The notes under the pieces were generated by a model. That model ran no database searches. It worked only from the letters and a program-made list of their open reading frames with translations, and had not been told where the DNA came from. This document shows positions 6,835 through 15,142 of a stretch of DNA of 21,809 nucleotides, piece after piece. Location of the stretch: positions 1 to 21,809 of the forward strand of contig CAZJAD010000032.1 in the NCBI GenBank assembly GCA_964543855.1, given 5' to 3'. Numbering within the stretch: position 1 is the first letter of the stretch; each line of letters opens with the position of its first letter. The translations under genes and the position numbers were made by a program. This DNA is from CAZJAD01 sp964543855. GTDB lineage: Bacteria > Electryoneota > RPQS01 > DYHQ01.

Positions 6835-6907
6835 GCGAGATACTGTACTCAACTTCCAACTGCGCTGCGATGTTTCGTGCGTGGCCGCAGCTTCGGACAA
6901 ACCACGG

Positions 6908-7189
6908 TTACTTGGGTGGGGCTTTCTCACGACGCCAGCCTTCGGATCTCATCTCGAGGAACTCGCGCACTTCAGGCAGAAGGTAGAGAGAATCCAGTTC
7001 GGCGTTGGCCAGAGCGCGGGCAAAAATCTCGATCTTATCTTCGACATTCAGACGCCGGTTAATGATGACCATCCGTTCTCCAGAGAGCAGGCACTCTCCT
7101 CCACGAAAATCCCCCCGTTCGTAGCGAATTTTCCAGCCCAGTCGCACCAGAGCGTTTTCGAGTTCCGTACAGAGTTTCTCGGCCTGCAC
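6908..7189 (-). CDS. Conserved-looking small protein of unknown function, 93-96 aa
   Basis: Not assigned to a named family. The sequence contains a tight core, YERGDFRGGECLLSGERMVI then INRRLNVEDKIEIFARALAN, and an LPEVREFLE tail. I believe similar short proteins occur as uncharacterised genes in several bacterial phyla, but I cannot cite one. It is probably cytoplasmic, with no signal peptide or membrane span. The first in-frame start is GTG at 7198. The AGGTGA at 7200-7195 overlaps that codon but is ideally placed, five bases away, for GTG at 7189, which I prefer. It lies between manC and the GT9 gene, and may overlap the GT9 start. Placement in the sugar locus does not by itself define its job. 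Confidence 0.75.
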   Translation of the reverse strand: MQAEKLCTELENALVRLGWKIRYERGDFRGGECLLSGERMVIINRRLNVEDKIEIFARALANAELDSLYLLPEVREFLEMRSEGWRREKAPPK

Positions 7190-7282
7190 TTCAATCACCT
7201 ACAATGTAACCGAAATTATCCCTTGCTTCTGCGACGCACACTTCTCTGGAAACGAAGACAGAATCGGGCCACACCCATATCG

Positions 7283-8353
7283 CTACAGGTAGTGGGTCTG
7301 ATTTCGCTTGGCTAATTCGTCGACAACCTCGCGGACTCGCTGCGTCTCTTCACGAGGACAAATCAAGACAGCGTCCTCGGTTTCAATGATGACCAAATTC
7401 TTGACACCGAGAAGAGCGTAGGACTTGTCGCGAGCTTCTACGAGGTTGTTCTCGGAATGGATCGCAAAATGTTCCCCATGCAGAGCATTGCCGTTTTCAT
7501 CCTTATCGCAAAGACGCCATACTTCTTCCCAGCTCCCCACATCGCTCCACCGAAAATCGCCTTTCACCACACAGACATTCGAGGCCTTTTCCATGACTCC
7601 ATAGTCAATGGAAATCGGCTTCAGGGAGCCGTAGACCCTTTGAATCACCTCCCCCGCTTTCGGTGTATCCCAAGCGGCGGCAATCTCCATCAGACCACTA
7701 TGAAGGTCCGGCAGGAAATCCGCAATCTGGCTTAGAATCGTTGTGACACGCCAGACAAACATGCCGCTGTTCCAGAGGAAATCCCCACTTTCAAGAAAGA
7801 GTTTGGCGGTGGGCAAATTCGGTTTCTCGGCAAAGGTCTTGACATGGAATACATCGGGCTCAAATTGAGGGAGTGCCGCATTCACTTGAATATAACCGTA
7901 GCCGGTTTCGGGGCGGCTTGGATAAATTCCAATCGTGGCCAGAGTCTCCTGGTTCGAGACGACATTGACGGCTGCTCGCACGGCGTGCTCGAAGGCCTCT
8001 TCATCAGGGATGCGATGGTCGGCAGGAAGCACGACCATGATAGCTTCGGGATCCCGGTGTGCGAGGCCAACGGCAGAGAGTCCGATGGCTGGCGCCGTGT
8101 TCTTCCCTGCCGGTTCAAGGATAAACTGTTCGTCATTGAAATCCGGCAGGATTTTCTGAATTGCGTCTTTGAGCGATGGGCCTGTGACAATCCATGTACA
8201 CTCGGGGGGTGCCAAACGCCGCGCACGACGGACCGTCTCCTCGATAAGAGTTCCTTCACCGAAGAGATCAAGAAGCTGTTTCGGTGCGCTGCGGCGGCTT
8301 CGAGGCCAGAAGCGCGTGCCCATACCCCCCGCCATAATAACGACATGAAGCAT
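7283..8353 (-). CDS. manC: Mannose-1-phosphate guanylyltransferase, 356 aa
   Basis: Forms GDP-mannose from mannose-1-phosphate and GTP in the cytoplasm. The nucleotidyltransferase signature GGMGTRFWPRSR with PKQ (9-26) is intact. Also visible are LPADH (109-113, metal-binding Asp), ETGYGYI (149-155), FAEKP (174-178) and WNSGMF (194-199). At 356 residues it is the short single-function form without the C-terminal phosphomannose isomerase domain. The start follows the Ig-like lipoprotein stop by nine bases, so the two are probably co-transcribed. With hddA and gmhA in the same run, a related guanylyltransferase acting on heptose-1-phosphate is an alternative, but the sequence features fit ManC best. 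Confidence 0.93.
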   Translation of the reverse strand: MLHVVIMAGGMGTRFWPRSRRSAPKQLLDLFGEGTLIEETVRRARRLAPPECTWIVTGPSLKDAIQKILPDFNDEQFILEPAGKNTAPAIGLSAVGLAHRDPEAIMVVLPADHRIPDEEAFEHAVRAAVNVVSNQETLATIGIYPSRPETGYGYIQVNAALPQFEPDVFHVKTFAEKPNLPTAKLFLESGDFLWNSGMFVWRVTTILSQIADFLPDLHSGLMEIAAAWDTPKAGEVIQRVYGSLKPISIDYGVMEKASNVCVVKGDFRWSDVGSWEEVWRLCDKDENGNALHGEHFAIHSENNLVEARDKSYALLGVKNLVIIETEDAVLICPREETQRVREVVDELAKRNQTHYL

Positions 8354-8362
8354 AGCGACTCT

Positions 8363-10042
8363 CTATTGTGAAACAGGGAAGTTCAATTGAATCCCTCCTC
8401 GATCCCAACGCGAACGCACGGCAAAGGTATCTCGTGACGACCAGAAGGACTCGGAGAAACGCCAAGGATCGATGCTTCCTCCGGTGAAATCGCCCGAGCC
8501 GTCATCATCACGGAGGACTTCGAGAAGATACAGGCCGGCGGGAAGCTCGCGAAGGGCAAACTCACCGGGCAACATACCACTGACAGATCGCACGACCTGT
8601 CTCAATCGAATCGACCACGCCGATACGACATGCCGACCGCCCGCAGGGTCACTTAGATTGCCCAAGAGCGAGCCCAGACTGTCATCCGGTAGGACCTGAA
8701 AGGTGGATGTCCACACAGTGTCACCCAGAAGGTTGCCGGAGAAATCCGAGATGGCGGAGGCATCATAAGCCAATGTGTAGTTTCTACCGCGCTGCAGTAC
8801 CTTCGCAGGAGTCAAAGAGAGATGGGCGGCGTGATACCACCGTGGCAACAACGGCATCGTATCAGCGGGTGGCGCACTATACAACTTGAACCAGCCACTC
8901 GAGTCCGCAGACCGTACACCTTCCGAGAAGTAGAATTCCACGGCTTCCGGTGCATCCACCAGCCGCTGTCTGGGTCGGGGGAACTGCTTCGTTATCTCCG
9001 GTCGCGTTGTATCCTGAATGCCGCGAACGAGTACCGTATCAAGGAATACTCGCTGCGACTCACCGCTTCGATCCCTGAGGGTCGTCACAAGTCTCCACTC
9101 ACCTTCCCTCAGAGCGCTGGCGCTGAAGAGTTGCCACCTGGAAGAATCCTCGGGATCTTCGTAGGTGGCGAGAAAACCCATTGTGTCGCCGGAGAGTGTC
9201 TCGAGAGAGTAACTCACCAATCCCGAAAGCTCTTTCGAGAATCTGACTTCCAGTTGCCTTTCATTCTTGGAAACCACTCCGCGAACCGAGGCCGAGCTGG
9301 TGTCTTGCAAGACTAATCGAAAACTCAAGTAGGGCTGGGATTCATCTGTCACCGCGACATCGTATGGCGGAATCCCAATACGGTTTGCGGACGGGTTCCA
9401 GTATCCATCCGGTCCCAACTCGCTCAGTGCGAAGACGCGGTAGATATCTTCTCGCAGGTGGGAGAAGTGGAAAGTCCCCGAGCCATCCGGCTGTGTCCGG
9501 TATGCAGGCAGAGTTGTCTGAGGATTCGGAGGCGCCGAGTCCGAAAGCGCGTACGCCCACAGGCTCACTCTCTGCGGTCTCTCTTCCCCCGCCACCTGCC
9601 CCCAAATGCGACCTCGGTCAATCCGATTTCCTGTTGAGAAGGCCAGCGTGAAGGGTCGCTCGACCGGATTCCCGCGAATGTCACGAGCACCGGAACCGAC
9701 GGTAACCACATAGGTTCGATTCAGCGCCAGCGAGTCCAGATAACGGACATGGAGCTTGTTTCCGCGCCAGAACAGTCGAAAGCGGTCGCCGGGATCAGGT
9801 GAAAAGAAAAGAGAGTTCTCGACAGCACGGCGATTCACCGCCTCATCGAATCGTATTCTCGCCTCCAGCTTGCGCGAGACACCGATCGCGTCGGCTGCGG
9901 GAAATGTCTCCACCACTTGAGGGCCGTAGTGGTCTTCCGGCCCACCCGGAGGCTGTCCCATTTTTGCGCAGGAGAACACGAAGCAAGCCGAAGCAAGAAG
10001 CGCAACTTCCAGGCCGCCACTTACTCGCCATGGAGCTTTCAT
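8363..10042 (-). CDS. Ig-like (Big_5/SbsA-type) domain lipoprotein, 559 aa
   Basis: A probable exported lipoprotein. The N-terminus (KAPWRVSGGLEVALLASAC then FVFSC) is a short basic and hydrophobic signal peptide. The mature protein probably begins at Cys25 with CAKMGQPPGGPED, an opening I associate with FCB-group Ig-like lipoproteins. The lipobox is imperfect. A first Big_5-like domain covers about 39-138 (ETFPAADAIGVSRKLEARIR to FTLAFSTG) and a second about 345-450 (PEITKQFPRPRQRLVDAPEA to FQVL). A carboxypeptidase-regulatory-like segment lies between them and another at the C-terminus (LRELPAGLYLLEVLRDDDGS). The ATG overlaps the ugd stop as ATGA, so the two are translationally coupled. A periplasmic or surface role linked to the polymer is inference; no catalytic motif was seen. 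Confidence 0.85.
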   Translation of the reverse strand: MKAPWRVSGGLEVALLASACFVFSCAKMGQPPGGPEDHYGPQVVETFPAADAIGVSRKLEARIRFDEAVNRRAVENSLFFSPDPGDRFRLFWRGNKLHVRYLDSLALNRTYVVTVGSGARDIRGNPVERPFTLAFSTGNRIDRGRIWGQVAGEERPQRVSLWAYALSDSAPPNPQTTLPAYRTQPDGSGTFHFSHLREDIYRVFALSELGPDGYWNPSANRIGIPPYDVAVTDESQPYLSFRLVLQDTSSASVRGVVSKNERQLEVRFSKELSGLVSYSLETLSGDTMGFLATYEDPEDSSRWQLFSASALREGEWRLVTTLRDRSGESQRVFLDTVLVRGIQDTTRPEITKQFPRPRQRLVDAPEAVEFYFSEGVRSADSSGWFKLYSAPPADTMPLLPRWYHAAHLSLTPAKVLQRGRNYTLAYDASAISDFSGNLLGDTVWTSTFQVLPDDSLGSLLGNLSDPAGGRHVVSAWSIRLRQVVRSVSGMLPGEFALRELPAGLYLLEVLRDDDGSGDFTGGSIDPWRFSESFWSSRDTFAVRSRWDRGGIQLNFPVSQ

Positions 10043-11340
10043 GCTCTGCCGACGGAATAGTAAGTGAAACCGGAGTCGCGCATGCGCGCCGGTTCATAGA
10101 GGTTGCGACCATCGAAGACGACGGGTTCCTTCAGGCGTCGTTTCACGAGGTCAAAATCCGGTTCACGGAATTCGGACCACTCTGTGAGGATCAAAAGGGC
10201 ATCGGCTCCGCTGAGAGCTTCATAGCCATCCTCGAAATACTTGATGCGGTCACCGAAGACCTTGCGCGCCTCGTCCATAGCTTTGGGATCATATGCTTGG
10301 AATGTCGCGCCTCGTGCACTGAGATCTTCAATCGTATAGATGGATGCGGCTTCCCGCATGTCATCCGTCCGCGCCTTGAAAGCCAGTCCCCAGAGTGCGA
10401 AAGTCTTGCCCGAGAGGTCGTCACCATAATGCTTGACAACCTTCTCCACGATCTTCATCCGCTGAACGCTGTTCACCCTGTCCACGGCCTCCAGAATCTG
10501 GAGGGGCGAATCATATTCCTGCGCCGTTGTTATGATCGCCTTGATATCCTTTGGAAAGCACGAACCTCCATAGCCGACACCCGGGAACAGGAAGTACTGC
10601 CCGATGCGTTTGTCCGATCCGATTCCGAATCGGACCGCCGTAATGTCTGCGCCAACTTTTTCACACAGATTCGCCATCTCATTCATGAAGCTGATCTTTG
10701 TCGCCAGGAATCCGTTGGCTGCGTACTTCGTGAGCTCGGCAGAGCGCACATCCATCACAATTACCGGGTGACCTGTCCGCACGAAAGCTGCATAGAGCTC
10801 CTTCATAAGTTTCTCGGCGCGCTCACTGTTCACACCGATAATGATGCGATCCGGCTTCAAGAAATCATTGACCGCATCTCCTTCCTTCAGGAATTCGGGA
10901 TTGGAAACGACATCGAATTCTTCGGTAGTCGACTCTGCGATAATCTCCCGAATGCGGTCGGCGGTTCCGACTGGAACGGTGGATTTGTCCACGATAATCT
11001 TGTAACCATTCAGATTCTTGGCCACGATATCGGCGACGGCGAAAACCGCGGACATATCTGCTGATTTGTCCGGTCGCGGCGGCGTGCCCACGGCAATCAT
11101 CACAATCAACGCCCCACGGATGGCCTCACCGACATCGGTCGTGAAGTGGAGGCGCTTCTTCGTCACATTGGCCGCGAAAATTTCTTCCAATCCCGGCTCG
11201 TAGATCGGAATAATGCCTTTGCGTAGCTGGTTAATCTTGTCGGCATCAATGTCGGCGCATGTGACATCATGCCCAGTCTCCGCGAGACATGCTCCCGTCA
11301 CAAGGCCAACATAGCCCGTACCGATCACGGCAAGTTTCAT
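10039..11340 (-). CDS. ugd: UDP-glucose 6-dehydrogenase, 433 aa
   Basis: Oxidises UDP-glucose to UDP-glucuronate with two NAD+ in the cytoplasm. The Rossmann motif GTGYVG is at 7-12. Further signatures are VGTPP (84-88), DKSTVPVGT (118-126), NPEFLKEGDA (147-156) and the catalytic Cys261 in GVGYGGSCFPKD. Length is typical of the bacterial UDPGDH family. GGAGA lies six bases before the ATG. The stop overlaps the start of the Ig-like lipoprotein by four bases. A UDP-N-acetyl-sugar dehydrogenase is less likely, because the catalytic region is of the UDP-glucose type. It supplies uronic acid or a precursor for the polymer. Confidence 0.93.
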   Translation of the reverse strand: MKLAVIGTGYVGLVTGACLAETGHDVTCADIDADKINQLRKGIIPIYEPGLEEIFAANVTKKRLHFTTDVGEAIRGALIVMIAVGTPPRPDKSADMSAVFAVADIVAKNLNGYKIIVDKSTVPVGTADRIREIIAESTTEEFDVVSNPEFLKEGDAVNDFLKPDRIIIGVNSERAEKLMKELYAAFVRTGHPVIVMDVRSAELTKYAANGFLATKISFMNEMANLCEKVGADITAVRFGIGSDKRIGQYFLFPGVGYGGSCFPKDIKAIITTAQEYDSPLQILEAVDRVNSVQRMKIVEKVVKHYGDDLSGKTFALWGLAFKARTDDMREAASIYTIEDLSARGATFQAYDPKAMDEARKVFGDRIKYFEDGYEALSGADALLILTEWSEFREPDFDLVKRRLKEPVVFDGRNLYEPARMRDSGFTYYSVGRA

Positions 11341-11381
11341 GGATTTCTCCGGCGATTACCTGTCGTCACGATAAGCGGCCG

Positions 11382-11960
11382 TCAAGCCGCTGTTCCTTGT
11401 TCCGCGATTCTGTGGCGCAGGAAGCCACTGATGATATGGTCAAGAATCATGTGCAAATCCTCGACAGGGCCGTACTCGCGAGAGCTCACCGTGATCTGAT
11501 GATGAACCATCGAGGCAAGTTTCCCGCCACCGAACCCGATGAGCCCGATGGTTGTGCAGCCTGCATCGCGTGCCGCCTTCGCCGCCGCGAGAACATTCGG
11601 CGAATTGCCCGATGCCGTGATTAGAATCACCACATCTCCCGGTTGCGCCAGCGAACGTATCGGTTCGGCGAACACGGACTCATATCCGCAGTCATTGGCA
11701 TACGCCGTCAGGAGCGCTTGATTATCGCCAATCGACAAGACGCGAAATCGAGGCTTCCCTTCGGCAACGGTGCCTTTGCCGAGATCGCAGGCCCAATGGG
11801 ATGCGGTCGAGGCTGAGCCACCGTTCCCGCAAATGAAGACCGTCCTGCCATGTTGATAGGCTTGCTGCAAGACATCAGCCACTCGGCTCAGATCATCAGG
11901 TGACAGCTCGTCCAGCACACCCTGCAGCGAGCTCAGGTACTTTGTCATGTAGTCACGCAT
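11382..11960 (-). CDS. gmhA: Sedoheptulose-7-phosphate isomerase (SIS domain), 192 aa
   Basis: Converts sedoheptulose 7-phosphate to D-glycero-D-manno-heptose 7-phosphate, the first step to activated heptose. A single SIS domain is present, with the phosphosugar loops CGNGGSAS (44-51) and TASGNSPNV (115-123). His55 and the EDLHMILDH segment (167-174) match GmhA-type active-site and metal-site residues. Length is normal for the family. The start could also be ATG at 11948; ATG at 11960 follows the hddA stop by 13 bases. The immediate upstream partner is the kinase HddA, the expected next enzyme. A GmhB phosphatase and an HddC nucleotidyltransferase are not in the window. Confidence 0.9.
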   Translation of the reverse strand: MRDYMTKYLSSLQGVLDELSPDDLSRVADVLQQAYQHGRTVFICGNGGSASTASHWACDLGKGTVAEGKPRFRVLSIGDNQALLTAYANDCGYESVFAEPIRSLAQPGDVVILITASGNSPNVLAAAKAARDAGCTTIGLIGFGGGKLASMVHHQITVSSREYGPVEDLHMILDHIISGFLRHRIAEQGTAA

Positions 11961-11973
11961 TCGCGTTCTCGCT

Positions 11974-12963
11974 TCACTTGAAAGGGTATCTCTTCAGATT
12001 GAAGATCACCTTACTACCGTCTCGTTCCAAGAAGAATGGGAGTTCATATAGTTCGGAAAGGGCTGTCCGCACGGCATCTTGCTTTTCGAACGGCACATAA
12101 AGCAGCAGGAATCCTCCACCACCGGCGCCGGTAATCTTTCCTCCCAAAGCCCCGGCCGCCCGTGCGCTGTCGTAGATTTCGTCGATTCCGCCGTCGCTGA
12201 TCTTCTCCATCATTTGCTTCTTGAGTTCCCAACCTTCGTGCAAGGCGTAGCCGATTTCGTCGAATTCGCCATCCAATAAGAATTGCTGGATGCGGCCGAC
12301 CAACGGGAGCATCGCCTCAAGAATCGCGCGCCGGGATTTCGTATTCGCCCGCTGTGCCGTCAAGATATCCGAGGAACTCCGCGTTCGATTGGTGTAGAAA
12401 AGCATGAGGTTCTGGGCGAAGCGCCGGAAAGCCGCATCCGAGATGGGGATCTTGTGGACATCGACACGATCATCGGAATGAAAAGTGAAGTGCCGCATCG
12501 ATCCATAGGCGGCAATGTACTGGTCCTGCTTGCCGATGGGCTTGCGGCACAGCTCAATCTCAATCTTGCATGCTTCAGAGGCCAACCGTTCAGCGGTGAC
12601 CTGTTCCCCCTGAAACATGTAGAAAGCGTTCAACAGACCCACGGTTAATGAAGAGGATGAGCCGAGACCTGATCCCTCCGAGGGAATATCGGCCAGTGTG
12701 GAAATCTCGACGCCTTTGTCGATCCCGGTTACGACCATTGCGCAGCGGATCAGTTCATGTTTGATCTGCTCGACATTGTCCACCGTCTCGTTGCGCGAGT
12801 AGTTGAGGACGATGCGATCATCAAATCGCTCCTTGATGATGACAAAGACATACTTGTCAATCGCGCAACTGACGACTTCCCCCGCACGATCCTCATAGAA
12901 CTGCCGTAGGTCGGTGCCTCCTCCAGCGAAACTGATGCGAAGCGGTGTTTGTGTAATGACCAT
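11974..12963 (-). CDS. hddA: D-glycero-alpha-D-manno-heptose-7-phosphate kinase (GHMP), 329 aa
   Basis: A GHMP-family kinase that phosphorylates C1 of heptose 7-phosphate on the GDP-heptose branch. Motifs are TPLRISFAGGGTD (6-18), the ATP-binding PSEGSGLGSSSS (94-105) and the C-terminal GGKITGAGGGG (274-284), all typical of HddA-type sugar kinases. Length is normal. An 84-base gap separates it from the upstream epimerase, the widest gap in the sugar run apart from the manC-unknown gap of similar size. An internal promoter is possible there, but none is convincing. A fucokinase-like relative is the main alternative. The adjacent gmhA makes the heptose assignment much more likely. Confidence 0.88.
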   Translation of the reverse strand: MVITQTPLRISFAGGGTDLRQFYEDRAGEVVSCAIDKYVFVIIKERFDDRIVLNYSRNETVDNVEQIKHELIRCAMVVTGIDKGVEISTLADIPSEGSGLGSSSSLTVGLLNAFYMFQGEQVTAERLASEACKIEIELCRKPIGKQDQYIAAYGSMRHFTFHSDDRVDVHKIPISDAAFRRFAQNLMLFYTNRTRSSSDILTAQRANTKSRRAILEAMLPLVGRIQQFLLDGEFDEIGYALHEGWELKKQMMEKISDGGIDEIYDSARAAGALGGKITGAGGGGFLLLYVPFEKQDAVRTALSELYELPFFLERDGSKVIFNLKRYPFK

Positions 12964-13047
12964 GGATTACCACTCAAGATTCAACAACAGCAATTCAATA
13001 TCCTATACGCATAACAGACACATCGCGCACAGACATGAAAACGACCA

Positions 13048-13986
13048 TTAGGACACCCCGCGAACCATGCGGGTCTTGTGCCATTCGACCGTGCGGCGCA
13101 AACCGTCTTCAAAAGAAACCTTCGCTTTCCAGCCAAGAGTTTTCCCGGCCTTCGTCGGATCAAGATACACTTTGTAAATCTCGCCGGGCCGGGCAGGAGA
13201 GAATCGTGCAGGCTTCGGGAAATTCAGCAAGCGTCCAAGAAGCTCATAGATCTGATTAACCGATGTTCCCACGCCTGAGCCAATATTCAAAATCTCTCCA
13301 CCGCCGCGCGTCAGAGCCGAGACATTCGCTTCCGCGATATCACTGACATACACATAATCCCGCAGCTGCTCTCCGTCACCATAGATGACCGGCACTTTGT
13401 CTTCGAGCATCTGGTCGATGAAGATGGCATTTACTCCAGCTTCCCCCTTCGGATTCTGACGCGGCCCATAGACATTCGGATAACGCAGCACGGTGTAGTC
13501 AAGATCTTCGAGCCGCCTGTAAAGGTACAGATAGTGTTCAACCGTGTGCTTGGAAATCCCGTAGGCGCACTCCGGATTCACAGGATGATTCTCTTTGACC
13601 GGAAGAGATGCCGGCTCTCCGTAGATCGCTCCCCCTGTCGATATGTAGATGAATTTCCGAACCTGATGACGCACAGCCGTCAGGATCAGGCCGAGACTCC
13701 CGAGAATGTTCGTGCGGGCATCGAACTCGGGATCCACGAGCGAGACGCGGACATCCATCTGTGCTGCGTGATGGTTCACGATTTCGGGCTGGAACTCCTT
13801 GAAGAAGCGGGCGACTCGCTCTGAATCCAGAATATCCAGTTCATAGAAAACGGCTTTGTCGGGAATATTGCGACGAAACCCTGTGGATAAATTGTCCAGC
13901 ACGGCCACTTCGTGTCCCAGGGCAAGATAGGCATCGGCCACATGTGAACCGATAAATCCTGCTCCCCCAGTGACGACAATCCTCAT
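13048..13986 (-). CDS. NAD-dependent sugar-nucleotide epimerase (GalE-like), 312 aa
   Basis: An extended short-chain dehydrogenase/reductase. The NAD-binding GGAGFIG is at 7-13. The catalytic triad is visible as the Ser/Thr in ISTGGA (115-120), Tyr142 and Lys146 in AYGISK. The sequence NHHAAQMDVRVS (71-82) and the LRYPNVYGPRQNP segment are typical of UDP-glucose 4-epimerase-like proteins of this length. It begins with GGGAGGAGG just before an ATG that overlaps the stop of the preceding epimerase as ATGA, so it is translationally coupled to it. The specific sugar (UDP-Glc/Gal, UDP-GlcA or other) cannot be told from sequence alone. Confidence 0.9.
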   Translation of the reverse strand: MRIVVTGGAGFIGSHVADAYLALGHEVAVLDNLSTGFRRNIPDKAVFYELDILDSERVARFFKEFQPEIVNHHAAQMDVRVSLVDPEFDARTNILGSLGLILTAVRHQVRKFIYISTGGAIYGEPASLPVKENHPVNPECAYGISKHTVEHYLYLYRRLEDLDYTVLRYPNVYGPRQNPKGEAGVNAIFIDQMLEDKVPVIYGDGEQLRDYVYVSDIAEANVSALTRGGGEILNIGSGVGTSVNQIYELLGRLLNFPKPARFSPARPGEIYKVYLDPTKAGKTLGWKAKVSFEDGLRRTVEWHKTRMVRGVS

Positions 13987-15110
13987 GCCTCCTCCCTGCC
14001 GGATGCTGCACGCACGACATTGAGAGATTTCATGCTCTGTTCCGCGTACTCGACGATATCATCGATGTCCGTCTGTTCCTCCAGATACTCACGATAGGCC
14101 CGCACACTGTCTTGAGGCGTGAACTGTGGTTCCCATCCGAGGGCGCGCAATTTTGAAATGTCCGAGAAACTGTGCCGTGTATCGCCAAACCGAAACAGCC
14201 CCGGAATCCGCGGACGAAGATGTTCCTTGTCAAATACACGAGCCACAATTGAGCAGAATTCCTTGACACTATACGCTTCTCCCCCACCCACATTAATTAC
14301 CTGACCATCCGCCCGGGAGTCCTCAAGCACCAGCAGGTTGGCGCGCACGACATCCCGGATATTCACATAGTCACGCACCTGCTCGCCATCTTCATAAATC
14401 AGCGGAGCTCGATCAAAGAAATACGACAAGCTGAAGATTCGACAAGCTCCCGAGTAGTTGTTGTAGAACGATTGTCGTGGTCCCTGCACGATGGAATAGC
14501 GTAGGGCCACCGATGGGATCGCATAGCGACGCCCGAGGTTAACCGCAATCATCTCCTGGCTGTATTTGGACATCGCATACTGATTCTGGGGATTGACGAC
14601 CGTCTCAGGAGTTGGTTGCCAGTGCAATCGCCGCTTTGTCTCGGCCTCCAGAATATCCCATTGCGCCTTTTGCAGCTGCTCCAGGGATCGAATGGGTGGT
14701 AGAATCTCGCGACCATCGTTGTTTCGATACAGGCCTTCCCCAGCCACCGCCTGGGACGAGGCCACGATGACTTTCTTCACATCGAGCTTGTGCTCCACGA
14801 TGAGTTCATAGAGCAGCGCCGTTCCGACCGAATTCACGTGGAAGAACTTGCTGAAATCGGGGAGATAATCCTGGTACGCGGCAAAATGATAGACGATTTG
14901 AACGCCCTCAAGTGCCTTCAGGAAATCCTCGCGACGGCGGACATCACCTTCGATGAATCGAACCTGTTTCGGAATGTAATTGGGCTTCCCCTTAAGATGT
15001 ACCGGTTTCTCCAGACTGTCGAGAATCGTGACCTCGTACCCCTTCTCGAGGAGTGCATCGACAGTGTGCGATCCGATGAATCCCGCTCCACCTGTCACCA
15101 ATACTCTCAC
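13983..15110 (-). CDS. Sugar-nucleotide epimerase, dTDP-rhamnose 4-epimerase-like, 375 aa
   Basis: A second extended SDR, clearly distinct from its neighbour. GGAGFIG is at 7-13 and the catalytic pair is Tyr178/Lys182 in QYAMSK. Between the Ser of VASSQAVAGEG and that Tyr there is an insertion of about 45 residues (about 126-172). The downstream YSIVQGPRQSFYNNYSGAC region is also unlike GalE. This layout resembles the dTDP-L-rhamnose 4-epimerase-like group. The open frame starts at GTG 15116, but AGGAG at 15120-15116 overlaps that codon and is well spaced for GTG at 15110, which I choose. The 3' end overlaps the next epimerase by four bases. Substrate unproven. Confidence 0.88.
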   Translation of the reverse strand: MRVLVTGGAGFIGSHTVDALLEKGYEVTILDSLEKPVHLKGKPNYIPKQVRFIEGDVRRREDFLKALEGVQIVYHFAAYQDYLPDFSKFFHVNSVGTALLYELIVEHKLDVKKVIVASSQAVAGEGLYRNNDGREILPPIRSLEQLQKAQWDILEAETKRRLHWQPTPETVVNPQNQYAMSKYSQEMIAVNLGRRYAIPSVALRYSIVQGPRQSFYNNYSGACRIFSLSYFFDRAPLIYEDGEQVRDYVNIRDVVRANLLVLEDSRADGQVINVGGGEAYSVKEFCSIVARVFDKEHLRPRIPGLFRFGDTRHSFSDISKLRALGWEPQFTPQDSVRAYREYLEEQTDIDDIVEYAEQSMKSLNVVRAASGREEA

Positions 15111-15142
15111 AAACACTCCTTTCGCCCACTCAAGCTGACAGT

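Noticed and set aside
9799..11064. Plus-strand open frame of 421 codons opposite the end of the Ig-like lipoprotein gene and most of ugd
   Set aside because: The opposite strand encodes unmistakable UDP-glucose dehydrogenase with all motifs; the plus-strand translation has no recognisable domain or ribosome binding site.
12964..13047. Internal promoter before hddA
   Set aside because: The 84-base gap has AT-rich, -10-like patches (TAGGAT, GATATT) but no acceptable -35 at 16-18 bases, so no promoter is called.
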